Positions 24,973 through 32,937 of a DNA stretch of 44,078 nt are shown one piece after another (positions within the stretch are counted from its first letter, which is position 1; each line of letters starts with the position of its first letter). The position numbers and the translations under genes were made by a program. Below the pieces are notes generated by a model that had not been told where the DNA came from, made no database searches, and worked only from the letters and a program-made list of their open reading frames with translations. Origin of the DNA: Rhizobium sp. ASV8 (GTDB taxonomy: Bacteria; Pseudomonadota; Alphaproteobacteria; Rhizobiales; Rhizobiaceae); contig NZ_JAELUG010000051.1 of the NCBI RefSeq assembly GCF_016429255.1, positions 1 through 44,078 on the forward strand, written 5' to 3'.

Positions 24973-25923
24973 TTATTCGCCGGCTGCGTCGAGCAGGCGC
25001 ATGGCTTCGTCGGAAAGCGAAAGCTTCGCCGAGTTGATTAGCGCGTCGAGCTGGCCGAGGCTAGTCGCACTCGCGATCGGCGCGGTAACGCCGCGCTTGC
25101 GCAGCAGCCAGGCAAGCGCGATCTCGGCGGGCTTCGCGCCGGTTTCGGCGGCAACCTTGTCGAGAGCAGCGAGGATTCGCAGGCCCTTGTCGTCGAGATA
25201 GGCGGCAACCCGGTTCTCGCGCGCCCGTCCTTCGGTATCCGCCTTTGTGCGGTATTTGCCGGTCAGGAAGCCGGCGGCGAGGCTGAAATAGGTGATGACG
25301 CCAATCTCTTGCCCGACGCAGAGATCCGCCAGCAGTCCCTCGAAACTGTCGCGAGCGTAGAGATTATATTCCGGCTGCAGCACGTCGTACCGCGGCAGGC
25401 CGGCTTGGGCAGCGGCATCGAGCGAGGCCTGGAGCTGCGTCGCATCGAGGTTCGAGCAGCCGACGTGGCGGATCTTGCCCTGCTCCTTCAGCTTCGCATA
25501 GGCAGCAAGCGACTCCTCGTGCGGCGTCTCGGGATCGGGCCAATGCGAGAGATAAAGATCGATATGGTCGGTCTGCAGCCGCTTCAGCGAGGCTTCCGCT
25601 GCCTCGATGATGTAGTCGGCCTTGAGGCCTTTCTTGCCCGGACCCATCTCCGATCCGACCTTGGTGATGATGATGGCCTTGTCGCGAGAGACGCGGCCCT
25701 GCTTCAGCCATTTGCCGATGATCTCTTCGGAATCGCCACCCTTGTTGCCGGGAACCCAGCGGGAATAGACGTCGGCCGTGTCGATGGTGTTGAAGCCGGC
25801 GTCGAAGAAGGCGTCGAGCAGTGCAAAGGAGGTCTTCTCATCGGCCGTCCAGCCGAAGACATTGCCGCCGAAAACGATGGGGGCGACAAACAGATCGGTT
25901 CGTCCAAGCTTGCGCATGTCCAT
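24973..25923 (-). CDS. Aldo/keto reductase
   Basis: This 316-residue aldo/keto reductase has D48 and Y53 in DTADVY, K88 in ITKVGSEMG, and H127 in YLSHWPD as the catalytic tetrad. The N-terminus MRKLGRTDLFVAPIVFGGNVFGW and the loop after beta-2 (SRWVPGNKGGDSEEIIGKWL) resemble the YajO/YghZ-like bacterial oxidoreductases. ATG 25923 is chosen because GGAG lies seven bases upstream; an in-frame extension to 26010 lacks a site. The GNAT acetyltransferase follows in the same operon. It is only distantly similar to the other aldo/keto reductase at 21683. Confidence 0.92.
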   Translation of the reverse strand: MDMRKLGRTDLFVAPIVFGGNVFGWTADEKTSFALLDAFFDAGFNTIDTADVYSRWVPGNKGGDSEEIIGKWLKQGRVSRDKAIIITKVGSEMGPGKKGLKADYIIEAAEASLKRLQTDHIDLYLSHWPDPETPHEESLAAYAKLKEQGKIRHVGCSNLDATQLQASLDAAAQAGLPRYDVLQPEYNLYARDSFEGLLADLCVGQEIGVITYFSLAAGFLTGKYRTKADTEGRARENRVAAYLDDKGLRILAALDKVAAETGAKPAEIALAWLLRKRGVTAPIASATSLGQLDALINSAKLSLSDEAMRLLDAAGE

Positions 25924-26028
25924 GATATTTCTCCAAGTCACTTGAGAGTCGGTCCGGCGAACGGGCGCCGGAGGGGAGGGATACGGCAGGCTACCGGCCT
26001 TTCCGGCCAAAGGCTACTAACGATTTCT

Positions 26029-27027
26029 TTATTCGGTCGTCGAGCGCCGATAGTGGCTTGGTGGCAGCGTGTTGTATTTCGACCAGACGCGCCGCATGTG
26101 GCGCGGCGATGCAAAGCCGGATTTCTCCGCCACGCGCTCCATGTCCAGCCGCGAATTGGCAAGCACGTCCCGCGCCAGCGTCACGCGCATCAGATTGACA
26201 TAGGCCGTCACAGAGAGGCCGGCATGTTCCTGAAACAGCCGCGAGATATGGCGTGCGCTCATCGCACCGATGTCGGCAAGCTCGGAAAGCGACCAGCCGT
26301 GGGCCGGATCGGCCATGATCGCATCCTGAACGCGATGGATGGCGGGATGCACGTGGTTGCGGCCGCTGAGCCAGGGCGAGAGCTGCGGCTCGGCGCCGGT
26401 CCTTCGCATATAGACGACCATGTGCCGGGCAATGGTCAGCGCCGTCATCGGCGAGGTCAGCTTGGAGGCGAGGTGCAGCATCAGGTCCGTGCCTGTGGTG
26501 ATGCCGGCACTCGAATAGCGATCGCGATCCTCGACATAGAGCCGGTTGTCGAGAACCCTTGCTGTCGGCGCATATTCCCTGACTTCGTCGAGGCAGGCTG
26601 CATGCGTGGTGCAGGCATAGCCATCCATCAGACCTGCCCGCGCCGCAATGACCGCACCGGAGCAGATGGTAACAAGGGTGATGCCGGGACGGATCGCGCT
26701 TCCCAGCCAGGCCGCGAGCTTCGCCAGTTCCGGCTCTATATCCTCAGCATCGTCAGGCGGCGTGACGCTGCCGGACAGGATGACATAGGCGCCATCGGGA
26801 ATGTGATCCGGCAGCGGCTTCAGGTCGGCAAGAATCAACCCGACCGAAGTCGTCTGCGACGGTTGAGCGGCGATGAAACGATAATCGAACAGGACGTCGT
26901 CCTGTTCGATATTGGCCCGACGCAACACCTCCACCGGCCCGGCCACGTCCATCAGCAGCGTATAGGGCGGCAGAAGCACGTAGACGGGAATGATCCGCCG
27001 ATGGATGAGCCGGTCGCCCTGTGTCAC
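26029..27027 (-). CDS. GlxA-family AraC-type transcriptional regulator
   Basis: This 332-residue regulator has an N-terminal DJ-1/PfpI-like domain (about 5-175), with the elbow LVTICSGAVIAARAGLMDG, and a C-terminal AraC DNA-binding domain (about 225-330) with two helix-turn-helix units, the second being VAEKSGFASPRHMRRVWSKYN. The start GTG 27027 overlaps the stop of the isochorismatase gene as GTGA, and GGAG lies six bases before it, so the two are translationally coupled. GlxA proteins often sit next to hydrolases or amine-metabolism genes that they control. The effector is unknown. Confidence 0.9.
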   Translation of the reverse strand: MTQGDRLIHRRIIPVYVLLPPYTLLMDVAGPVEVLRRANIEQDDVLFDYRFIAAQPSQTTSVGLILADLKPLPDHIPDGAYVILSGSVTPPDDAEDIEPELAKLAAWLGSAIRPGITLVTICSGAVIAARAGLMDGYACTTHAACLDEVREYAPTARVLDNRLYVEDRDRYSSAGITTGTDLMLHLASKLTSPMTALTIARHMVVYMRRTGAEPQLSPWLSGRNHVHPAIHRVQDAIMADPAHGWSLSELADIGAMSARHISRLFQEHAGLSVTAYVNLMRVTLARDVLANSRLDMERVAEKSGFASPRHMRRVWSKYNTLPPSHYRRSTTE

Positions 27028-27593
27028 GCGGCGCTCCGGATCGATGTGTCCGCAAGCGCTTCCTCGACGGTTGCGATCCGGGCAAAACGGCCTGATAGCA
27101 CCAGTTCGCTGCGCTTCTTGATTTCGTCGACACTGAAGACGGTGCCCGAGGCATGCGTCATCGGGAAGGTCAGCGTCGCCTCTGTGACGTAATCGACTTC
27201 GTAGCCGAGATCTGATGCGTGACGGGTGGTGGTTTCGCAGCATTGCTCGGTGCGGATGCCGGAAACGATGACCTTGCGGATTCCGTTGGCGACTAGCCAG
27301 ACATCGAGGCCGGAGCCGACGAGGGCCGAATGACGGCGCTTGTGAAACACGGCATCGGCCTCGAGCGAAATCTCGTCGAGCTTGCGCACATAGCCGCTCT
27401 TCAGGCTGAAATGCGCGTCGCTATCCTCGACGTGGAAAATCTGGACGACGGGAATGCCCTTCGCCTTGGCTCCGTCGATCAGAGCTTGCAGGCGGCTGGT
27501 GAATTCAGGCAGGTCGTCTCCTCGCCAGTAGGGGCGCTGGCGAAAGGATTCCTGAACATCGATAACGAGTAGCGCGGTATCCGTATGGGACAT
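27024..27593 (-). CDS. Isochorismatase-family cysteine hydrolase
   Basis: This 189-residue protein belongs to the isochorismatase/nicotinamidase superfamily. The triad is visible as D12 in LVIDVQESF, K85 in VFHKRRHSAL and C118 in SGIRTEQCCETTTR. The family covers nicotinamidases, ureidomalonases and many unassigned amidases, so the substrate is not fixed. ATG 27593 has AGGAGAT directly upstream; the in-frame extension to 27680 is rejected. It is the first gene of a two-gene operon with the GlxA regulator (4-base overlap). Confidence 0.9.
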   Translation of the reverse strand: MSHTDTALLVIDVQESFRQRPYWRGDDLPEFTSRLQALIDGAKAKGIPVVQIFHVEDSDAHFSLKSGYVRKLDEISLEADAVFHKRRHSALVGSGLDVWLVANGIRKVIVSGIRTEQCCETTTRHASDLGYEVDYVTEATLTFPMTHASGTVFSVDEIKKRSELVLSGRFARIATVEEALADTSIRSAA

Positions 27594-27908
27594 TTTCGTA
27601 TCTCCTGTGCTTGAAGGATAGCCGAAACTAGGCTTGCCTTGAAAGCTTCGAAAGCCATCTGGCAGACAGAAAGAGGACAAATACAGCCATAACGTATTGC
27701 TGTCGTGCTGCCATGTTTGCCTGCGCTTTCAACGCAAGGCGTTGCGCCCTGGACTATGGCCGCATAAGGTTGGCACCGGGCTTTGACCAAAGCGGAATGC
27801 CCCTCGTTTCGCTTTGCCCACCGAGTTCACAAATGGACCCCGTCGGAAAGGCAGCATCGCGATCACGCTTGTTGCCGCCGCTTCGGGTGATGCTTCAGGA
27901 GAGACATC
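27594..27908. other. Divergent intergenic region between isochorismatase and Gfo/Idh/MocA genes
   Basis: This 315-base stretch holds no gene I can support. It must contain promoters for both flanking genes. A short inverted repeat CAACGC-AAG-GCGTTG lies at 27731-27745 near its middle and could be an operator, but six-base arms are weak evidence. Confidence 0.5.
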
Positions 27909-28895
27909 ATGCTGCGTTTCGGAATTCTATCGACGGCGAAGATCGGCCGCGACGTGGTGGTGCCTGCCATCCAGGATGCCGAGAATTGTGTCGTCACCGC
28001 AATCGCCAGCCGGGATCTTGCCCGTGCGCGGCAGATGGCGGACCGCTTCTCCGTGCCGCATGCCTTTGGTTCCTATGAGGAGATGCTTGCCTCCGACAAG
28101 ATCGACGCCGTCTATATTCCCTTGCCGACCTCGCAGCATGCCGAATGGACGATCAAGGCGGCCGATGCCGGCAAGCATGTGCTTTGCGAAAAACCGATCG
28201 CGCTCAAGGCCGAGCAGATCGACAGCCTGATCGCCGCTCGCGATCGCAACAAGGTCGTGGTGACGGAAGCGTACATGCTCACCTATACGCCGCTTTGGCG
28301 GAAGGTTCGTTCGCTACTGGCCGATGGCGCCATCGGCCGCCTGCGTCATGTCCAGGGTGTCTTCACCTATTTCAACCGCGATGCCGGCAACATGCGCAAT
28401 ATTCCGGCGCTAGGCGGCGGTGGTCTGCCCGACATCGGCGTTTATCCAACGATCAGCACTCGTTTCGTCACCGGCCGTGAACCCTTGCGTGTTCAGGCAA
28501 CCACGGAGCGCGACCCGGAATTCGGCACCGACATCTACTCCAGCGTCAAGGCCGATTTCGGCGATTTCGATCTCAGCTTCTACGTCTCGACGCAGATGGC
28601 CAACCGCCAGGTCATGGTTTTCCACGGCACCGAAGGCTTCATCGAGGTGAAATCGCCCTTCAATGCCGACAGGTATGGTGCGGAAGAGTTGGAGCTGACC
28701 AACCGCAATCACCTCGAATCGCAGATCTTCCGCTTCCCCGACAGCCGGCAGTACAGGCGCGAGGCGGAGGCCTTTGCGTCGGCTGCTTTGGGCCAGGGCG
28801 CAGAAGTCGTGTCATTGGAAAGCTCGAAGCTCAACCAGAAGGTCATCGACGCCATCTACCGCGCGAGCGAAAAGGATGGCTGGGAAACGCTCTGA
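27909..28895 (+). CDS. Gfo/Idh/MocA-family oxidoreductase
   Basis: This 328-residue protein has an N-terminal NAD(P)-binding Rossmann domain (about 1-120; FGILSTAKIGRDVVVPAI) and a C-terminal alpha/beta substrate domain. The family motif CEKP is present with E94-K95-P96, K95 being the expected catalytic lysine, and ALGGGGLPDIGVYP contains the usual second conserved block. It is probably a sugar or polyol dehydrogenase; the substrate is not evident. AGGAGA precedes ATG 27909. It converges on the gtrA-like gene with a 9-base gap. Confidence 0.92.
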   Translation: MLRFGILSTAKIGRDVVVPAIQDAENCVVTAIASRDLARARQMADRFSVPHAFGSYEEMLASDKIDAVYIPLPTSQHAEWTIKAADAGKHVLCEKPIALKAEQIDSLIAARDRNKVVVTEAYMLTYTPLWRKVRSLLADGAIGRLRHVQGVFTYFNRDAGNMRNIPALGGGGLPDIGVYPTISTRFVTGREPLRVQATTERDPEFGTDIYSSVKADFGDFDLSFYVSTQMANRQVMVFHGTEGFIEVKSPFNADRYGAEELELTNRNHLESQIFRFPDSRQYRREAEAFASAALGQGAEVVSLESSKLNQKVIDAIYRASEKDGWETL

Positions 28896-28904
28896 CCCAG
28901 TGTC

Positions 28905-29291
28905 TCAGGGATTTTGCCGGTGGCGGAAGACGAAGCGTGAATAGCCGAAGAAGCTGAACGCCGTCGCCGCCGCCGAAGCAAGTGTCAGGGCGATGATCGG
29001 CCGCAGCGACGGTTCGGTCATCAGGAGCGAGCTGAACAGGCCATAATTCAGCAGGGCCGAGGTCAATCCGACCGAGCCATAGCGAAAACCTTCTGCCGCC
29101 AGCGACCGGTCGGAGCGACCGAAGGTGAAATTGCGGTTGAGCACCCAGGTGGCAAGCAGCGCGCTTGGAATGGAGATGGCGCGGCCGATAAAGGGGCCGA
29201 CAGGTGTGAACCAGAGCAGGAGATGCAGCACGCCGGCATCGACCACAAAGCCAACGCCGCCGGCGATCAGGAAGCGAAAGAGCTTCTTCAT
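28905..29291 (-). CDS. GtrA-family membrane protein
   Basis: This 128-residue inner-membrane protein has four hydrophobic spans and matches the GtrA/DPMS family: LFRFLIAGGVGFVVDAGVLHLLL at the start, WVLNRNFTFGR in the middle and FSFFGYSRFVFR at the end. GtrA-like proteins are thought to flip polyprenyl-phosphate sugars across the membrane. Its ATG overlaps the stop of the upstream GT2 gene as ATGA, so the two are translationally coupled. That pairing supports a lipid-linked sugar role. Confidence 0.93.
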   Translation of the reverse strand: MKKLFRFLIAGGVGFVVDAGVLHLLLWFTPVGPFIGRAISIPSALLATWVLNRNFTFGRSDRSLAAEGFRYGSVGLTSALLNYGLFSSLLMTEPSLRPIIALTLASAAATAFSFFGYSRFVFRHRQNP

Positions 29292-30301
29292 GCAGCTTTC
29301 GCCCTCTTCTTCCGGCTTGCGGGCTTTTCGAGTTCCGTCATGTAAACAGTGCGCTCATTGCCGATCTGCGGGGATGCCAGTTTGGGCAGGCTCATATAGT
29401 GGATACGCAGATGCTCCGCACGGGCGCGGGCGACCGAGTCGAGGATCAAGCCGGCCGTAAACAGCATGAAGGCGATCATCGTCAGCCCCACGGAGAGGAT
29501 CCATGTCGGCATCCGCGTCACGAGGCCGGTCTCGAAATATTCGACGAAGACTGGGATTGAGAAGCCGATGCTCATTTCCATGCAGATGACGCCAAGAATG
29601 CCGAAGAAGGCGAAAGGCCGCGTTTCCTTCATCAGCATGGCGAACATCCAGAGGATTTTCCAGCCGTCGCGGAAGGTGGAGAGCTTCGAATGCGAGCCTT
29701 CCGGCCGTCTGCCGTAATCGAGCTCCAGTTCGCTGACGGGCAGTTTCAGCCGCGAAGCATGAACCGACATTTCCGTCTCGATCTCGAACCCGCCCGATAC
29801 GGCGGGAAAGCTTTTGACGAAACGGCGCGAAAAGGCGCGATAGCCGGAGAAGATGTCGGTGAAATCAGCGCCGAAGATCGAACGGTAAAGCCAGTTGAAG
29901 ATGCGGTTGCCGAAGGCATGGCCCTGGCGGCCGGCGTCGTTGTGAACGTTGCGGCGGGTGCCGACGACCATATCGGAGCCTTCGGTCAAAAGCGTGCGGA
30001 TCAATTCCTCGGCATCTTCTGGCGCATAGGTGCCGTCGCCATCGGCCATCAGATAGATATCGGCCTCGATGTCGGCGAACATGCGGCGTACCACATGTCC
30101 CTTGCCCTGCCGGCGCTCACGCACCACGTTCGCACCGGCGAGCATGGCCTGTAGCGCCGTGCCGTCGGTGGAGTTGTTGTCATAGACATAGATGCTGGCT
30201 TGCGGGATAGCCTGGCGAAAGCCGCGTACGACATTTCCGATCGTGGCTGCTTCGTTGTAGCACGGCAGCAGGACGGCGATGTTCAGCTTGTCATTCCACA
30301 T
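29288..30301 (-). CDS. Family 2 glycosyltransferase, GtrB/dolichol-phosphate-sugar synthase type
   Basis: This 337-residue protein has an N-terminal GT-A catalytic domain (about 7-215) beginning IAVLLPCYNEAATIGNVV, with the nucleotide-sugar metal motif ADGDGTY, and GYRAFSRRFVKSFP and EIETEMSVHA further on. Two membrane spans follow at about 230-255 and 265-290, then a basic tail. The layout is that of enzymes loading a sugar from a nucleotide onto undecaprenyl phosphate. It is cotranscribed with the GtrA-like protein (4-base overlap), and a GT-C-like gene is divergent 236 bases away. The sugar is unknown. Confidence 0.92.
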   Translation of the reverse strand: MWNDKLNIAVLLPCYNEAATIGNVVRGFRQAIPQASIYVYDNNSTDGTALQAMLAGANVVRERRQGKGHVVRRMFADIEADIYLMADGDGTYAPEDAEELIRTLLTEGSDMVVGTRRNVHNDAGRQGHAFGNRIFNWLYRSIFGADFTDIFSGYRAFSRRFVKSFPAVSGGFEIETEMSVHASRLKLPVSELELDYGRRPEGSHSKLSTFRDGWKILWMFAMLMKETRPFAFFGILGVICMEMSIGFSIPVFVEYFETGLVTRMPTWILSVGLTMIAFMLFTAGLILDSVARARAEHLRIHYMSLPKLASPQIGNERTVYMTELEKPASRKKRAKAA

Positions 30302-30537
30302 GGTCTTGGCCGCTTCCTACGCGTGATATCAATGAGGCCCGTTGGACGATCCGGACAAGAGCTTATCTCGCTGGCTGTTAATAAGACCCTATGGTTGCGA
30401 AGGAAAAATGGCGGGGTATCTCCCTTGGAAAAAACATTATCGTGATGGATCCGCAGCTGGCGCGCGCTTTACTTTTTTTTGATGGGCAGCCGTTACTGTG
30501 ACACCCCGAACATCCTTCCAATCCGGGGTTTATCCGT

Positions 30538-32367
30538 ATGACGCAGACGCTGACAATGTCGCCTGAAGCAGCGCCTGCACCAGGCAGGAAAGCCTCCACG
30601 CGCTGGGCGCATCCGGTCCTTGTGCCGCTGATCTACAGCATCCTGCTCATCGTTGCGCGGCTGATCATTCACCGCAACGTTGCCGACTATGTCGGCCCTG
30701 ACAATGACGATGTCATGCGCCTGGTCGAGGTGCGCGATTTTCTCGCCGGTCAGGGCTGGTTCGACATGATGCAATACCGGCTCGGCCTCGATGGCGGGAC
30801 GCTGATGCACTGGTCGCGCTTCATCGATCTGCCGATTGCAAGCCTCATTCTCTTCTTCCGGATGTTCTTTTCGCCAGAGGGTGCCGAGGCAGCGGCGCTG
30901 ACCGTCTGGCCGCTGATATTGATCGTTCCGCTGATGTCTTTCATGGGCCTTGCGGGTCGCCGCATTGCCGGCATCGAAGGCATGCATTTTTCGCTGCTGA
31001 TGACGGCATTGTTCGTGTTGCTCTCGCCGCGTTTCGTGCCGGGATCCATCGATCACGACAACGTCCAGCTCGGCCTTGTCGCCCTTGCTCTCTCCATGCT
31101 GGTCGACGAAAAATACAAGCCCAGAAATTTCGCCATCGCCGCAGTCGCCCTTGCCATCCAGCTCGGCATCGGCGCGGAAACGACACCTTTCGTGGCCTTC
31201 GCCTGCGTGGCGGTCGCCTGCCTCTGGGCTTGGGATGGGGAGCTGTTTGCCCCCGCCGCAAAGGCTTTCGCACTGACGCTGACGATTGCCGTCAGCATCG
31301 CTTTTTTCTCGCTCGTGCCGCCGCGCTTCTATTCGATGGTCACCTGCGACAATCTCTCGCTCGGCTTTTACGGCATTATAAGCGCCGGTTGCGTCGGGTT
31401 GCTGCTGTCTGCGGTTTTCGCCAGCCGCCTGTCCCGGCCCTGGCGCCTGGCGGTGCTTGCCGCCAATGGAGCATTCGTCTTGGCGACGACGGTTGCGCTT
31501 GCACCGCAATGCCTGCGCAATCCGCTTGCCGACCTGGATCCCATGCTGGTGGACCTCTGGTTGAGCCGCGTAACGGAGGCGCAGTCGATCGTCTCTATCG
31601 GCCATCGGCAGCCGGAGACACTGGGCACCTTCTACGCGGTAGGATTGATCGCGATGCTGGTCTGCGCCGTCCGCATATTGCGCGGGGAGCGGGCTCGCCT
31701 GCACGCGGTTCTGATTGCCCTGATCGCGATCAACTGGGTTATCACGCTCGTGCAGGTCCGCGGCGCGGAATTCGCCAATCTGCTGGCTATCCCGCCGCTG
31801 GCGCTCTTGCTCACGGAGTTGCGCCGGATTTCGATGGCCGATACCAAAAACGTCCGGGCATCCCTGATCTATGTGGGTACGGCGCTGATCTCGGCGCCCA
31901 TGGTCTGGGCTGTAGGCGGCACGCTGGCGGTCAAAGGTGTGACCAACGGCTTTATGGAGCCCAAGGCCGAGGAGACGGTGGATTGCGCGTCGAAGGATGT
32001 GCTTTCGCCTATCGCCGGTCTTGAGCCCGGCGTGGTTGCAGCAGCCTCCAATATGGGAGCTCCGCTTCTGCGCTTCACACCGCACCGCACGCTCTCCGGC
32101 CCCTATCATCGCGATCCCGACGGGATGCTGGCCGAGCTCAATATCGGCCTTGCTCCACCGCCCGAGGCGGAAACGCTGTTGCGCAAAGCGCATGTGACGC
32201 TGGTGGCCTTCTGCAAGGGAGACCCGCAGGTGCAGCTGTTGTCCGAGCGCAATCCCCAGGGGCTGTATGCCCGGCTGAGCGCCGGCAATATACCGTCCTA
32301 TCTGGAGCCGATGCCGGCATCGCCCAAGTCGGACGTGCAATTCTTCCGCTTCAAGCCACAGGGTTGA
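30538..32367 (+). CDS. Multi-span GT-C-like glycosyltransferase (tentative)
   Basis: This 609-residue inner-membrane protein has about ten to twelve hydrophobic spans followed by a soluble C-terminal region of about 150 residues. After the first span, the external loop contains GPDNDDVMRL at residues 53-62 and MHWSRFIDLP, the place and acidic character of the GT-C catalytic loop. A second acidic motif, SIDHDNVQLGL at 170-180, resembles one found in STT3/PMT-type enzymes. These use polyprenyl-phosphate-linked sugars as donors. The divergent GT2 plus GtrA-like pair fits that chemistry. The ribosome site is weak; an ATG at 30556 is an alternative start. The acceptor is unknown. Confidence 0.65.
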   Translation: MTQTLTMSPEAAPAPGRKASTRWAHPVLVPLIYSILLIVARLIIHRNVADYVGPDNDDVMRLVEVRDFLAGQGWFDMMQYRLGLDGGTLMHWSRFIDLPIASLILFFRMFFSPEGAEAAALTVWPLILIVPLMSFMGLAGRRIAGIEGMHFSLLMTALFVLLSPRFVPGSIDHDNVQLGLVALALSMLVDEKYKPRNFAIAAVALAIQLGIGAETTPFVAFACVAVACLWAWDGELFAPAAKAFALTLTIAVSIAFFSLVPPRFYSMVTCDNLSLGFYGIISAGCVGLLLSAVFASRLSRPWRLAVLAANGAFVLATTVALAPQCLRNPLADLDPMLVDLWLSRVTEAQSIVSIGHRQPETLGTFYAVGLIAMLVCAVRILRGERARLHAVLIALIAINWVITLVQVRGAEFANLLAIPPLALLLTELRRISMADTKNVRASLIYVGTALISAPMVWAVGGTLAVKGVTNGFMEPKAEETVDCASKDVLSPIAGLEPGVVAAASNMGAPLLRFTPHRTLSGPYHRDPDGMLAELNIGLAPPPEAETLLRKAHVTLVAFCKGDPQVQLLSERNPQGLYARLSAGNIPSYLEPMPASPKSDVQFFRFKPQG

Positions 32368-32373
32368 CTGGCA

Positions 32374-32419
32374 ACAATTTCAGGAAAAGTGCAGACCGGC
32401 TTTCCGGCCGGAACGGCGT
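32374..32419. repeat. Diverged single copy of the palindromic repeat seen at 23702
   Basis: Bases from AATTTCAGGAAAAGTG through CCGGCTTTCCGGCCGGAA match the pattern of the two copies at 23702-23809, with a decayed outer stem. It starts seven bases after the GT-C-like gene stop. It may serve as a 3' stabilising hairpin. Confidence 0.7.
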
Positions 32420-32470
32420 GAGCACACTAGAGCAGAACGGCTAAAAGAGCCTCTGAAGGGCGGGTCCGCG

Positions 32471-32701
32471 TCAGGCGCGGCGGCGATGCTCCATCACATC
32501 TGCGGTCACGAGATAGCCGATGAAGCCGAGATTATAGCCCCCTAGCGCCAGGAACAGCGTTGTGAGCGGCGGCGGAGTGACCGATATCGCGACGGCCGCC
32601 ATGAAGGCGATGCTCATCAGTGCCACGCCCAGCAAAGCGCCGATAGTCGAGCGCTGCAGGCCGGCGGCAATTCCGATGATCGTGGCGGTCGCGAATATCA
32701 T
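32471..32701 (-). CDS. Small hydrophobic membrane protein
   Basis: This is a 76-residue predicted membrane protein with two or three spans (ATIIGIAAGLQ, LLGVALMSIAFMAAVAISV, TTLFLALGGYNLGFIGYLV) and a basic cytoplasmic tail EHRRRA. A purine-rich AGAGGA site lies about ten bases before its start codon. I do not recognise a family. It is isolated between the repeat copy and the xseA upstream region, reading away from xseA. Confidence 0.6.
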   Translation of the reverse strand: MIFATATIIGIAAGLQRSTIGALLGVALMSIAFMAAVAISVTPPPLTTLFLALGGYNLGFIGYLVTADVMEHRRRA

Positions 32702-32937
32702 CGCTCCATATCCTCTTTACCAAGAACCAGTTTGCACAGGTTTACGCGCGGATGGCTAAAAAAGGCTTTGTCAGTAGGGTTAACGCTTCATGAAACAATT
32801 GGCTCCATGCGTTTATTGAGACATCGAACAGGCACCAACGTTTCGAACCGGCGCACGTTTCTTCCTTCGGCGGATTGCGGTTGAAGGAATGATGCACCGG
32901 GCTCCGCATTTTCCACGACTTGGGCTAGAAAGAAGCC

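Noticed and set aside
25309..27192. A 627-codon plus-strand frame
   Set aside because: It runs opposite the aldo/keto reductase and GlxA regulator genes, both certain, and shows no domain.
30493..32340. A 615-codon open frame on the minus strand opposite the GT-C-like gene
   Set aside because: Its product is Arg/Gln/His-rich with no fold or motif, and the plus-strand protein has clear membrane spans. Long antisense frames are expected in high-GC coding DNA.
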